Of a DNA stretch of 64,000 bases, positions 33,984 to 42,245 are shown one piece after another. Position 1 is the stretch's first letter. The number at the start of each line of letters is the position of its first letter. The notes beneath the pieces are model-generated. The model was not told where the DNA came from. It was given only the letters and a program-made list of their open reading frames with translations, and did no database searches. A program made the translations under genes and the position numbers. The stretch is taken from positions 1 to 64,000 of the IMG/VR virus record IMGVR_UViG_3300045993_000417; one strand, given 5' to 3'. Source of the stretch: a virus.

Positions 33984-34568
33984 ATGTCGTCGTTCTCTCC
34001 TCTACTAGTGTCTAAGCTGGTAATATTACCCTTGAGGTATTTTTTCAGTAACTACGCCAAGGCGTATGACTTAGTATGGGACGAGGATGAAAAGATTCGC
34101 ACAATAGAGGTTGGCCACATGAATGACTACCATCAAATAGCCATTCAGAAGAACCCGCGTGTTTTAATATCCAGAGGGGACTACCAGATAAACAAGGTGG
34201 GCATCACTGATAACCTTGCTGAAGCCTTACCCTCTCAACTTCACGGTAGTGACGACCGCGTTAATATGGTGCTTATTTCTGGTAATGCCCAGATAATCAT
34301 AGAGGCCAGGCAACAAGGAACTTGCGAAATTTTAGCAGATATGGTTTCTCACTTTATTACCTGGTCAAGGCCTTTTCTCTGTGATACACAGGGTTTTAAG
34401 GAGTTCGGATTACCAATGGTAGTTTCAGACTGCACCCCTGATCAGGAGGATAAGGAGAAATTTAAGGTAGTGATCTCTATACCCTTTATGATGGAAGAGA
34501 AATGGACTGTAAGACAAGAAGCGCTCTCTTTGAAAAGTTTCTTTGTATCTCTATCAAAGCAGCCATGA
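33984..34568 (+). CDS. Neck/tail-completion candidate
   Basis: A 194-aa mixed alpha/beta protein (VGHMNDYHQIAIQKNPRVLISRGDYQ) directly before the tail sheath gene. Tail-terminator or neck proteins are usually found here. No motif confirms it. Confidence 0.6.
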   Translation: MSSFSPLLVSKLVILPLRYFFSNYAKAYDLVWDEDEKIRTIEVGHMNDYHQIAIQKNPRVLISRGDYQINKVGITDNLAEALPSQLHGSDDRVNMVLISGNAQIIIEARQQGTCEILADMVSHFITWSRPFLCDTQGFKEFGLPMVVSDCTPDQEDKEKFKVVISIPFMMEEKWTVRQEALSLKSFFVSLSKQP

Positions 34569-34577
34569 GTCCTGGGT

Positions 34578-34584
34578 TAAAATA
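34578..34584 (+). promoter_or_regulatory. TAAAATA late-type promoter of the sheath gene
   Basis: TTAAAATA lies 84 nt before the sheath ATG, leaving a structured leader that ends in a strong AGGAG. Confidence 0.55.
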
Positions 34585-34598
34585 TTGTCATAGATTAC

Positions 34599-34613
34599 AC
34601 GGATAACATCCGT
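34599..34613 (+). other. Leader hairpin of the sheath mRNA
   Basis: ACGGAT-AAC-ATCCGT near the predicted 5' end of the sheath message; may stabilise this highly expressed mRNA. Confidence 0.4.
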
Positions 34614-34667
34614 TTAAAGGATTTACAAAACTCAGAAAATTCTGGGTTATTTATTTAGGAGAGCTTA

Positions 34668-37316
34668 ATGGCCTACGTAGTACCTTCACCTCTTGTATAT
34701 CAAGAGTTACTAAATTCTGGTGGGGTTGCAAATTCTACCCCAGATCTAGATGCTTGCATTATCGGCCCAGCATTCAACGTTATTAACTACGTTGCTGGTG
34801 ACGTCGCATCTTTGATCAAAACGGCAGCATCTAAGGTTAGTGCAGCAATCCCTGTCACTCTGGCAGCCGGTTCTGATACCATCACGTTCACTACCGCTCC
34901 TGCAGTCACTGTAGGGGATGTACTGCTTATTCCCGGTGCTGGACTGGCTGGAGGTTCTTTACAAGCTACAGTTAATTCCGTTAATGGAATGATTGTAATT
35001 CTAGACACTGTCGCTATCACTAGCGTCACTAACGCTGCTGCTACGAAACAAGGCACTCTAGTAGACTCTACTATCGCTAATACTTTCGGTATGCCTAGTC
35101 AAAAGCCTGGTCAAGTAACTTCTGTTGCTTCAATTGGCGTATACCTTAATAACGCTAGAGTTCAAACTCTATCTACCAAATTCCACGCTTTCTCTAATAG
35201 TGTAGCGTTGACTATGGTTCCTGTAGTTGGTGTCGGTAGTATCCTAATAGGTACTAGAGACGTTACTGCAGTTGATGTTTCTGGTAAGCTGGTTGTCGGT
35301 GATGAAATCACTATAGCTGGTGCAGGTGTAGGTGGAGCTAACTTGGTTGCTAAAATCTCCGCAATGCCTACTGGCACTACTATCACCCTAGACCCTAATT
35401 CCCCAGCAGCCTCAGCTACTGTCCCAGGTGGAGTCCTAACTAAGAGCGTAATTCAAAATATAAGCCCAGTTACTTCTACCTTGATTTTAGAGGCAGGCGA
35501 TAAGGTTCATATTAATTACACTAATAACGTAGGGGCGGCAGCTACCTTTGATACAACCGTTAATGAAGTCGTAAGCCCAGTAGGAGCTATTACCAGTCTC
35601 ACTCTAGCTGACGTCCTTCCTGCAAATATCAGTAAGACTACCACTGTTAGCGTGGCAGCATCTTCTGGAGCTGGTACTGTTACCTTAGGATCAGTTGTAG
35701 GTATGACTAAGGGTGATACTATTAAATTCGCCTCTATAGGTGGAGTTACTGGTAATGACTTTATTACTACAGTAACTCTTATCGCTGGTAACATAGTTAC
35801 TTTATCAGGGGTTCTACCTGCAGCAGCCGATCTAAACTCGGTAGTTATAGTTGGTAACCAAATAACAGTTAGCTCACGTAAGCTATATAACAATCAACTA
35901 TTACCAACACACAAAGTATCTAACGTACTAAGCCTTAACTACGACACTTCTACTACTGCTACCTCTGGTCAGATAGTAATAAACCCTAATCCTGAGTTAG
36001 TGTATGGTGTAGTTAAGACTGCAGACGTACATGTTGGTTACAAGGCTTTGCGTACAGACCTAAGTGCATCTGTAATGGATGTAGCTAACACTGCTGATAT
36101 CCAGGGTACTTTTGGTGACATCTCCGATGCTAACCCTTTGGCTCTAGCTGTTCAACTGGCTAAGGCTAATACCACTACCAGAGTCCGGTTCATTGCCATC
36201 GAGTCAGATGATCTTGTCGGTTACCAAAAAGCATTCGACTTAGCTGAAGGTCAGAGACTGTACGCAATCGTACCTTTGACACAAGACCAATCAATTGTTG
36301 CTGCTCTAAAGAACCACGTTTTACAGATGTCCTTACCTGAGTCTGCTAATTGGCGTATTGCTCTGGTTAACACGGCTATTCCTACTGATGTAACCGTAGG
36401 ACCTTTCAGTTCTGGATTATTGAATGCCAATAGCGGTAATAACGCTATAGCAGTATCCGCTGGTAAATATATCCTTACATCGTCTAACGCTACATTCCTA
36501 AGTGACGGGGTCACTCCTGGAGATATTACTCACGTTTATAACGGAGCTACTCTACTTGGTGCTTACACTGTCCTAGAGGTTGTAAGTAACCAACAAGTTG
36601 TTCTAGACACTACTTCTACAGTATCCGGTGTTTCGTACTTCGTCTCTCGTATCTTGACTAAGACACAAAAGGCTCAGTCCGTTGCTGCAGTGAGCAAAAG
36701 TTTTGGTTCTAGCAGAGTAATCCACGTTCAACCAGACACTGTTGGTGTTAACGTTAACGGCACGATCAAATATCTGCCAGGATATTATCTGTGTGCTGCA
36801 GTGGCTGGACTAGTGGCTGGATTCCCAGTACAACAGGGTTTCACAAATATTGGTGTGGCAGGTATTGCTGATATTAAATACAGTAACTTCTACTTTACCC
36901 GTGCTCAACTTAACTCTATGGCAGAGGCTGGTACATTCCTGTTTGTTCAAGAGACCAGCGGTTCTATACCATACTGCCGTCATGAGTTAACTACTGATGT
37001 TACAGTACTAGAGTACCGTGAGTTACTAGTAGTTAAGAACTGGGACTTCCTGTCTTATTTCTACTATGACAAGATGAAGGGATTCATGGGTTCATGGAAT
37101 ATTACTGCTGAAACTCTAAATACAGTACGTAGGACTATCAACGCATCATCTGAGTTGCTTAAAGCTAAAAAATTGCCTAAGATCGGAGCACCATTGATCG
37201 ACGCAAAAATAACTAAACTAGAGCAGAGCACTAATAACAAAGATACTATTGATTGCAGATTGAGTGTGTCAGTCGTTTACCCATTCAACTATATCAATTT
37301 ATATTTGGTAATCTAG
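34668..37316 (+). CDS. Contractile tail sheath protein
   Basis: An 882-aa protein. The N-terminus (YVVPSPLVYQELLNSGG...DLDACIIGP) and C-terminus (LLVVKNWDFLSYFYYDKMKG...INLYLVI) fit tail sheath proteins, whose C-terminal domain forms the core contacts with the tube. Residues ~60-430 form a long Thr/Val/Gly-rich beta insertion, making it larger than a typical sheath. A strong AGGAG site, a structured leader and a UUCG-loop terminator suggest high expression. The tube gene follows. Confidence 0.88.
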   Translation: MAYVVPSPLVYQELLNSGGVANSTPDLDACIIGPAFNVINYVAGDVASLIKTAASKVSAAIPVTLAAGSDTITFTTAPAVTVGDVLLIPGAGLAGGSLQATVNSVNGMIVILDTVAITSVTNAAATKQGTLVDSTIANTFGMPSQKPGQVTSVASIGVYLNNARVQTLSTKFHAFSNSVALTMVPVVGVGSILIGTRDVTAVDVSGKLVVGDEITIAGAGVGGANLVAKISAMPTGTTITLDPNSPAASATVPGGVLTKSVIQNISPVTSTLILEAGDKVHINYTNNVGAAATFDTTVNEVVSPVGAITSLTLADVLPANISKTTTVSVAASSGAGTVTLGSVVGMTKGDTIKFASIGGVTGNDFITTVTLIAGNIVTLSGVLPAAADLNSVVIVGNQITVSSRKLYNNQLLPTHKVSNVLSLNYDTSTTATSGQIVINPNPELVYGVVKTADVHVGYKALRTDLSASVMDVANTADIQGTFGDISDANPLALAVQLAKANTTTRVRFIAIESDDLVGYQKAFDLAEGQRLYAIVPLTQDQSIVAALKNHVLQMSLPESANWRIALVNTAIPTDVTVGPFSSGLLNANSGNNAIAVSAGKYILTSSNATFLSDGVTPGDITHVYNGATLLGAYTVLEVVSNQQVVLDTTSTVSGVSYFVSRILTKTQKAQSVAAVSKSFGSSRVIHVQPDTVGVNVNGTIKYLPGYYLCAAVAGLVAGFPVQQGFTNIGVAGIADIKYSNFYFTRAQLNSMAEAGTFLFVQETSGSIPYCRHELTTDVTVLEYRELLVVKNWDFLSYFYYDKMKGFMGSWNITAETLNTVRRTINASSELLKAKKLPKIGAPLIDAKITKLEQSTNNKDTIDCRLSVSVVYPFNYINLYLVI

Positions 37317-37327
37317 AAAATACATAC

Positions 37328-37347
37328 GGGGTCTTCGGACCCCTTTT
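37328..37347 (+). terminator. Terminator with UUCG loop
   Basis: GGGGTC-TTCG-GACCCC-TTTT between the sheath and tube genes; may be partial, giving different levels of the two proteins. Confidence 0.85.
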
Positions 37348-37368
37348 AAAGAAAAGGAATATCCTTAA

Positions 37369-38043
37369 ATGGCTACAAAAGATGATGACAAACTAGGTAC
37401 AGTAGGTGAGGCCGGGTTTGGATTGAATTGGGACTGGAAAGGTTCCTATATGGACAAACTGGGTGATGAAGGCTACGAGAGATTCTCGCAGTTTTCAGCA
37501 TCTCCAGATACTACAGCACTATTTGCAGGCCCCGCTCGTTATACAGGTCTTGCCGGTGATGCTGCAAGTTTAATACCTATTGGCTTAGCTGACGGAATCG
37601 GTTTCCAATCTCAATCAGGTATCCAACCTTTGTACGAAATCGGTTCTAACCGCACGTTCTTCACACGTGGCAAAACCTCTCACTCGATGACTATGGGTAA
37701 GATGTTGGCTGACCAGAAGAATATCTTGGCAGCTTTGTCTGCTGCGGCTTATCGACCACTAATGGCTACTGATGGATCTAAGAGTCCAGGAGCTGAAACT
37801 CCAAATCCAAACATTATGATGAACTTGGACTCTGAGTTCTTCGCAGTTCCGTTTGGATTGTTATTGGTATTCAAGACTCGTGGTGGTGGTAATGATGGTT
37901 ATGGTAAAGCGTTGACTGCTCTGTATCTAGAGTATTGTATGTTTGCTAACTATGGTTTTAACATAGCTTCTCAAAGCCCTGTTATCCAGGAATCCATAAG
38001 TCTTTCCTTCGATAGACCAGTACCAGTATCCTTTAACGCCTAA
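37369..38043 (+). CDS. Tail tube protein
   Basis: A 224-aa protein immediately after the sheath, closed by its own terminator. IGSNRTFFTRGKTSHSMTMG and the beta-rich C-terminus (QESISLSFDRPVPVSF) fit myovirus tube proteins. Position and size are typical. Confidence 0.75.
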   Translation: MATKDDDKLGTVGEAGFGLNWDWKGSYMDKLGDEGYERFSQFSASPDTTALFAGPARYTGLAGDAASLIPIGLADGIGFQSQSGIQPLYEIGSNRTFFTRGKTSHSMTMGKMLADQKNILAALSAAAYRPLMATDGSKSPGAETPNPNIMMNLDSEFFAVPFGLLLVFKTRGGGNDGYGKALTALYLEYCMFANYGFNIASQSPVIQESISLSFDRPVPVSFNA

Positions 38044-38069
38044 CATAACACCCATAGGGGTATAATAAG

Positions 38070-38091
38070 AACCCGGCTAGTCCGGGTTTTT
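38070..38091 (+). terminator. Rho-independent terminator
   Basis: AACCCGG-CTAGT-CCGGGTT followed by T residues. Confidence 0.85.
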
Positions 38092-38093
38092 GT

Positions 38094-38100
38094 TATAATA
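38094..38100 (+). promoter_or_regulatory. TATAATA-N5-ATG late-type promoter
   Basis: TTATAATAGTATTATG; one-base variant of the TAAAATA box with the same 5-nt spacing. Confidence 0.55.
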
Positions 38101-38105
38101 GTATT

Positions 38106-39365
38106 ATGTATAATATACCAATCAAATTAGATAAAGGCCTAGAAGAGGGCGTCGTTACAGAAGTAGATGCTAAGCGTCTTATATGTAAGGTGCGCACCTC
38201 CTTTGGCAAAAGATTAAGTAGAGTAAAGTGGATGCTACCCTTTGGAGGATCCTCTAGAGCTGGTGATAGGGGTACTCCTTCTCAGGGGGATAGGGTAGTA
38301 CTATCCTATGGATTGGGGTATCCAATTATAGTAGGGTTCCTACCAGAGTTAGAAGGAGTAGGAAGAGATGATTCCACCGAGTTAGTAGGATCCGTATACT
38401 CAGTGGATACTGGTAACTTTAGTGGAACTGCAGGTGACTCCTCTAAGATAGACGTTAGTAAACCTAAAGACTTTATATCTGGTGATAGGGTAATCTCTAC
38501 ATTGGGTGGCGCCCTTTTAGGGTTACTACGTGGAGGTTCTGTAGTAATACGCAGCGGTGCGTTCTCAGAGATATTTATCTCTAAATGGACGAACTTAGTG
38601 AGAGTAGTGTCAGGTAACTGGGAACACTTTACCGATGTGTTCTCTGATGTAGTTAAAAACTATAGAGGTAGGGTATATAGGTACACCGGATATAGTAATA
38701 CCTACCTAGGGGCTAAAAATGAGGTGTACACCTACAATGAGTTCACAGGGGATACTGCTTTAGCCGAACAGATGAAAACTACATATACTGAGGATGTAAT
38801 ACCAGTTACTCAGAACACTATTATACGTAGAGAGTTGGTTACAGTCGGCGGTGTAGAGAAGATGCACCATAATATAGGACTAACCGGGCTAGATGAGACC
38901 ATAGTTACTAACGCAGGCGGTATTACTAGGATTAAGAGTGACGGTAATGAGATGTATGTTAGTCATAAGTCTGTAGGTAACGTCGAGAGTGTTGCTGTAA
39001 TAGATATTTCCGGTATACTATTCAGGACTGGTGTAGCTGGAGCTGGGCAGAAGGCCTCGTTCCATATTGATCAAAACGGTAACATTGACGTAACGCATGA
39101 TGGTACATTAAATGTAAATACTACCGGCACTGCTACTATCCACAGCGAAGGTAACATGTCCGCTACTACCAGTGGTAATTTAATAGTTACAGCGACTGGT
39201 ACAGCTAATGTGACGGCTGGGGGCAAGGCTACGGTTAAAGGTGCAACAGTGGATGTGGACGGTGGCGGTGGTGGTATTAAGGGGGTTGTGCAGGGTAGCT
39301 GTATCTGTGCCTTCACCGGTGCGCCACACGGACATGTTTCAGGAACAGTGAAGGGATCTCAATAA
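38106..39365 (+). CDS. Baseplate central spike protein
   Basis: A 419-aa protein. The first ~85 residues look like an OB-fold (EEGVVTEVDAKRLICKVRTSFG...GDRVVLSYGLGYPIIVGFLP), as in gp5/gpV spikes. Residues ~310-395 are short beta-helix repeats of the N-x-T-G-T-x type. The C-terminal tip has CICAFTGAPHGHVSG, whose HGH resembles the HxH iron site at the tip of the P2 gpV spike. The product would puncture the outer membrane. It overlaps the next gene by 1 nt. Confidence 0.8.
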   Translation: MYNIPIKLDKGLEEGVVTEVDAKRLICKVRTSFGKRLSRVKWMLPFGGSSRAGDRGTPSQGDRVVLSYGLGYPIIVGFLPELEGVGRDDSTELVGSVYSVDTGNFSGTAGDSSKIDVSKPKDFISGDRVISTLGGALLGLLRGGSVVIRSGAFSEIFISKWTNLVRVVSGNWEHFTDVFSDVVKNYRGRVYRYTGYSNTYLGAKNEVYTYNEFTGDTALAEQMKTTYTEDVIPVTQNTIIRRELVTVGGVEKMHHNIGLTGLDETIVTNAGGITRIKSDGNEMYVSHKSVGNVESVAVIDISGILFRTGVAGAGQKASFHIDQNGNIDVTHDGTLNVNTTGTATIHSEGNMSATTSGNLIVTATGTANVTAGGKATVKGATVDVDGGGGGIKGVVQGSCICAFTGAPHGHVSGTVKGSQ

Positions 39366-39601
39366 TGGCAATGACAGCAGCAGGTATGGCAGCAAAGATT
39401 AAGGCAGCAATGACTACCCCGGCAATGATTGCCCTAGCACAAACAAGTGATTCAGCTACCGCGGTGACTAATGCTGACACTGCGATGTTAGCCATGTGCC
39501 AAGGTATTATAAATGAGATAGTGGCTAACTCAGAACTCGTGTCTGTAACACATGATGCCGGGGCGGCTGGTGCCGGTATAATAACAGGTACGGTAAAATA
39601 G
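39365..39601 (+). CDS. 78-aa small protein after the spike
   Basis: Ala/Met-rich, helical, without charged clusters, with a C-terminal GAAGAGIITGTVK. Start overlaps the spike stop (TAATG). It may be a spike or baseplate partner. Confidence 0.6.
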   Translation: MAMTAAGMAAKIKAAMTTPAMIALAQTSDSATAVTNADTAMLAMCQGIINEIVANSELVSVTHDAGAAGAGIITGTVK

Positions 39602-39612
39602 TCTTTGCTAGG

Positions 39613-39647
39613 CTAAAAATTACCCAAGGGTTTCCCCTTGTAATTTA
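39613..39647 (-). terminator. Terminator of the reverse-transcriptase operon
   Basis: Reverse strand: AAATTACAAGGG-GAAA-CCCTTGGGTAATTT with a two-base bulge and a T run; the GAAA tetraloop is typical. It overlaps the end of the 26-aa frame. Confidence 0.75.
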
Positions 39648-39725
39648 ATGGGATATGTTTAACTGTTTTGTTGTTTGAAATAATCTTGAGGATAGCTTAT
39701 TCCTGCTATTGATTTGTTTATTCAT
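39645..39725 (-). CDS. Possible 26-aa basic peptide at the operon end
   Basis: Reverse-strand frame MNKQINSRNKLSSRLFQTTK and on to ISH, preceded by a perfect AGGAGG 4 nt from the ATG and directly followed by the operon terminator. The strong ribosome site argues for translation. No homology can be judged at this length. Confidence 0.45.
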   Translation of the reverse strand: MNKQINSRNKLSSRLFQTTKQLNISH

Positions 39726-39745
39726 AAAACCTCCTGAGATCAGAG

Positions 39746-39774
39746 GGGCGGAGAGCCTTTAATTATCTCCGCCC
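39746..39774 (-). other. Stable hairpin between the RT gene and the 26-aa frame
   Basis: GGGCGGAGA/TCTCCGCCC, nine perfect pairs with an 11-nt loop, about 10 nt upstream of the AGGAGG site. It has no T run on the reverse strand, so it is more likely an mRNA-stability or regulatory element than a terminator. Confidence 0.55.
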
Positions 39775-39830
39775 GACATAGGTACTTTCTTCCAGTCTGG
39801 GTTTTTGTCGCTTACCCGAAAGCGGTTGAT

Positions 39831-40949
39831 TCACGCAATCTGTACTTGCTGAGTTCCAACATTGTTAACGTCTTGAGAAACAAATTCTTCTACTCTTACG
39901 TCTTGACTATTGCGCACATTCGTTGTTCTACGCCCATAGATTTCTTTAAAACGACTCATAAAATGAGATCCAGCTTGTGGGTTAAGCTGGTTGAACCAGT
40001 TCAATCGCCCGTTCATGACACTTATGAATTCATCTTCGGTAATTTGATTTTTAGAAGCTTCCACTTCTATACCGTTAACTTCACAGTTGTGTATGATTGC
40101 TCTGAGTGTATTACGTTCAGTTTTTTGCAGATTGACCTTACTGTTCACAACGGCTCCACAGACATACTGCCGTTGATAATATTTCATTACTTTGGTCTTA
40201 TCCTGGTTAACCCTAAACCCGAATCTTTCCACAGTCTCTCTCAAGTATGAGATAAGAGAATGCACCGTATCACTTCCCGTGTTATCAACTAAGTTATCAG
40301 AAGATATAGTAATGTCATCAGCATAGATGGTTAATGTATAACCACGCTCATCACAGTAGTCCTTGATTAAAGGACCGAAAGTGTATGTTGTAATGATGTT
40401 ACTCAACTTAGGGCTCGTTAATGCCCCCTGTGGTACGAATGATTTGTACGTACACAGTTCTGATAATAGTCGTGCTGGCTTTTCGCCAAACCCGATATGC
40501 TTAAATATCTGGTCCAAGTGATACTGTTTGATACTTTGGAAATAGTCCTTTAAGTCAACGGAGACTATAACCTTCTTACCTACATGCTTCTGAGCCATCG
40601 TCGGGATGTTCTTACCTTTCTCAAATGCATACACGTAATCAGGAACCTGTATCTGTTCCAGAATCTCTTTAAGGATTCTGAATTGTACTAGCCGCATCGG
40701 CTGGTCGGGGTTGTACAGCGTCCGAAACTTCCCAGATGCCCCCTTCTTCCTTATGGATAGAATGGAGTAGTGATTCAACTTGTTCATTCCAACATAAGTC
40801 AGCCTGTTGGCAAACTTCATTTTCAACTTCGCTGCTAGTTGTTTGTTGGTCTGGATTGTGAATAGTGGGCTTGCCACTGGAAATAAGGACAACTGAGGAT
40901 ACACTGGATTTTGTGCACTCAGCTGTTGTTGTGATTGATTTAATTCCAT
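39831..40949 (-). CDS. Retron-like reverse transcriptase
   Basis: A 372-aa protein with a full reverse-transcriptase core: SGKFRTLYNP (72-81), AFEKGKNI with MAQKH (118-122, the NAxxH position of retron RTs), SVDLKDYF with catalytic Asp132, PQGALTSPKLSN (173-184), YADD (209-212) and VNQDKTKVM (247-255). CGAVVN (264-269) takes the place of the VTGxVVN motif of retron enzymes. A helical region that may be the thumb follows. GAGAAGG precedes the ATG. The first 280 nt overlap the upstream gene in another frame. It would make cDNA from an RNA template; no standard msr-msd is recognised, but a giant inverted repeat lies upstream of the operon. Confidence 0.9.
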   Translation of the reverse strand: MELNQSQQQLSAQNPVYPQLSLFPVASPLFTIQTNKQLAAKLKMKFANRLTYVGMNKLNHYSILSIRKKGASGKFRTLYNPDQPMRLVQFRILKEILEQIQVPDYVYAFEKGKNIPTMAQKHVGKKVIVSVDLKDYFQSIKQYHLDQIFKHIGFGEKPARLLSELCTYKSFVPQGALTSPKLSNIITTYTFGPLIKDYCDERGYTLTIYADDITISSDNLVDNTGSDTVHSLISYLRETVERFGFRVNQDKTKVMKYYQRQYVCGAVVNSKVNLQKTERNTLRAIIHNCEVNGIEVEASKNQITEDEFISVMNGRLNWFNQLNPQAGSHFMSRFKEIYGRRTTNVRNSQDVRVEEFVSQDVNNVGTQQVQIA

Positions 40950-41244
40950 TTTGTACCTTCTCCAATTCTCTAGATTTACGGATAACGCCCCTCATTAAAT
41001 CTGGGAGAGTTACCTTATAACATTTTTTTTCGATTACCACGATACCTTCTCGTAGTACTGGCGGGTGCTTATCAAACCTCATTATCAAGTCACCATCCTT
41101 ATAGGGGAGTAAAGTGACTCTGAAGTAGTTATACAAGTCACCCTGCTTCACGATGAAATAGTTATTTTTTCTAGTCATGGTTTCGGATACCGACGTAGGA
41201 GCTTTTATCTTTGCAACGAAGTCATCAGTTATTACTAAGGACAC
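40669..41244 (-). CDS. Unknown 191-aa protein overlapping the RT gene
   Basis: Starts with GTG preceded by GGGAGG at 4 nt. The first ~100 residues are an ordinary alpha/beta mix ending in a Lys/Arg/Glu helix (LPDLMRGVIRKSRELEKVQ). The last ~95 residues, rich in Ser, Thr and acidic residues, lie entirely in the 281-nt overlap with the RT gene and look like a disordered tail produced by overprinting. Its function, possibly as a partner of the RT, is unknown. Confidence 0.6.
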   Translation of the reverse strand: MSLVITDDFVAKIKAPTSVSETMTRKNNYFIVKQGDLYNYFRVTLLPYKDGDLIMRFDKHPPVLREGIVVIEKKCYKVTLPDLMRGVIRKSRELEKVQNGIKSITTTAECTKSSVSSVVLISSGKPTIHNPDQQTTSSEVENEVCQQADLCWNEQVESLLHSIHKEEGGIWEVSDAVQPRPADAASTIQNP

Positions 41245-41273
41245 AACACCTCCCTGGTTAGTTACTAACCAAA

Positions 41274-41588
41274 TTAGCCTGGGGTAGGTTCCATGTCAGG
41301 AGCCCACGAGAACATCTTACCCTCAAACATGGTTAAATCCACTTCTGGATAAGAATACGTACTAAACACTTTACGTGATTCAGTAGAAGCATTAGCCACT
41401 TCAACCTCTTCAACTTGCTCAGCTTGAGCAGTGTTTGATACAGTGTTTGATACAGTGTTTGTTTCTGCCACTTTGTTAAGCACCTCTGCATAAGCCTTCT
41501 TGCATTCGATGACTATAACAACTACCGCTTTAACGAGTTGGACTAATGCTGAAAGCACGCCAACCGCTTTTACTAGGAATGGAATCAT
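41274..41588 (-). CDS. Membrane-anchored 104-aa protein
   Basis: Residues 3-28 form one hydrophobic membrane segment (FLVKAVGVLSALVQLVKAVVVIVI). A helical linker follows, then a 12-bp tandem repeat that encodes NTVSNTVSNT, an acidic stretch and a tail with aromatic residues. AAGG lies before the ATG. First gene of the RT operon, downstream of an extended -10 promoter. It may place the system at the membrane; no family is recognised. Confidence 0.65.
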   Translation of the reverse strand: MIPFLVKAVGVLSALVQLVKAVVVIVIECKKAYAEVLNKVAETNTVSNTVSNTAQAEQVEEVEVANASTESRKVFSTYSYPEVDLTMFEGKMFSWAPDMEPTPG

Positions 41589-41666
41589 ATGATTTACCTT
41601 TTATAGAATGTGTATATTTTTAAAGGCTTCTATAAAGGAAGATGAAGTACTCACGTTACCTAAATT

Positions 41667-41682
41667 AGTTATACCAAAAAAA
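41667..41682 (-). promoter_or_regulatory. Extended -10 type promoter of the RT operon
   Basis: Reverse strand TTTTTTTGGTATAACT: T run, TGG, TATAAC. Confidence 0.6.
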
Positions 41683-41708
41683 GAGGGAAAATTTAACTTT
41701 TTCAGCAT

Positions 41709-42245
41709 TCCGCACTTTCTACGCACTTCCTTCCGCACTTTTTATTTAAGCTTTTTCTTTATAATCAAACACTTAACCTTTTCTTCCGCACTTTATTTGG
41801 AATCTCCGCACTTTTTATTTAAGGTTAAGTATTTGATTTGATTAAAGAAAAGACCCTTTTTCCGCACTTCCGCACTTTTTTGGAGAAAAATACATAACAA
41901 TAGTATTTTATTAAATAATAAAAAATATGGGTTAAAACCTTGTAAATGCCTATATTTATATATCTGGTTTTTTAAAAAGTAGGTATATATAAGGGATATG
42001 TTTAAAACACCCACACCTTTTATTGATTTTCTAGGGTTTTTAAATAATACTATTGTTATATGTTTTTCTCCAAAAAAGTGCGGAAGTGCGGAAAAAGGCT
42101 CTTTTCCTGTTTGTATTCAAATACTTAAGTAAAAATAAAAAGTGCGGAGAATTCAAATAAAGTGCGGAAGAAAAGGTTAAGTGTTTGATTATAAAGAAAA
42201 AGCTTAAATAAAAAGTGCGGAAGGAAGTGCGTAGAAAGTGCGGAG
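41709..42245. repeat. Giant imperfect inverted repeat with 14 octamer sites
   Basis: Left arm 41709-41911 and right arm 42048-42243 are near-identical reverse complements of about 200 bp, separated by a 136-bp A/T-rich spacer. Each arm has six CCGCACTT (as AAGTGCGG in the right arm) and one ACGCACTT. Left sites begin at 41710, 41721 (variant), 41733, 41786, 41806, 41862 and 41870. Right sites begin at 42076, 42084, 42140, 42160, 42213, 42225 (variant) and 42236. The region 41589-42448 holds no gene; frames within it are reflections of the repeat. It lies between the RT operon and a forward late block. An iteron-type replication origin, or the template of the RT, are possible roles. Confidence 0.9.

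Noticed and set aside
39831-40949. Diversity-generating retroelement
   Set aside because: The RT has QGALTSP rather than the G-x3-SQ motif of DGR enzymes, and no template/variable repeat pair or Avd-like gene is seen nearby.
41709-42245. AAGTGCGG cluster as Pasteurellaceae DNA-uptake sequences
   Set aside because: The Haemophilus uptake core is AAGTGCGGT and is scattered singly around a genome; here the ninth base is almost always A and the sites are confined to one inverted repeat.
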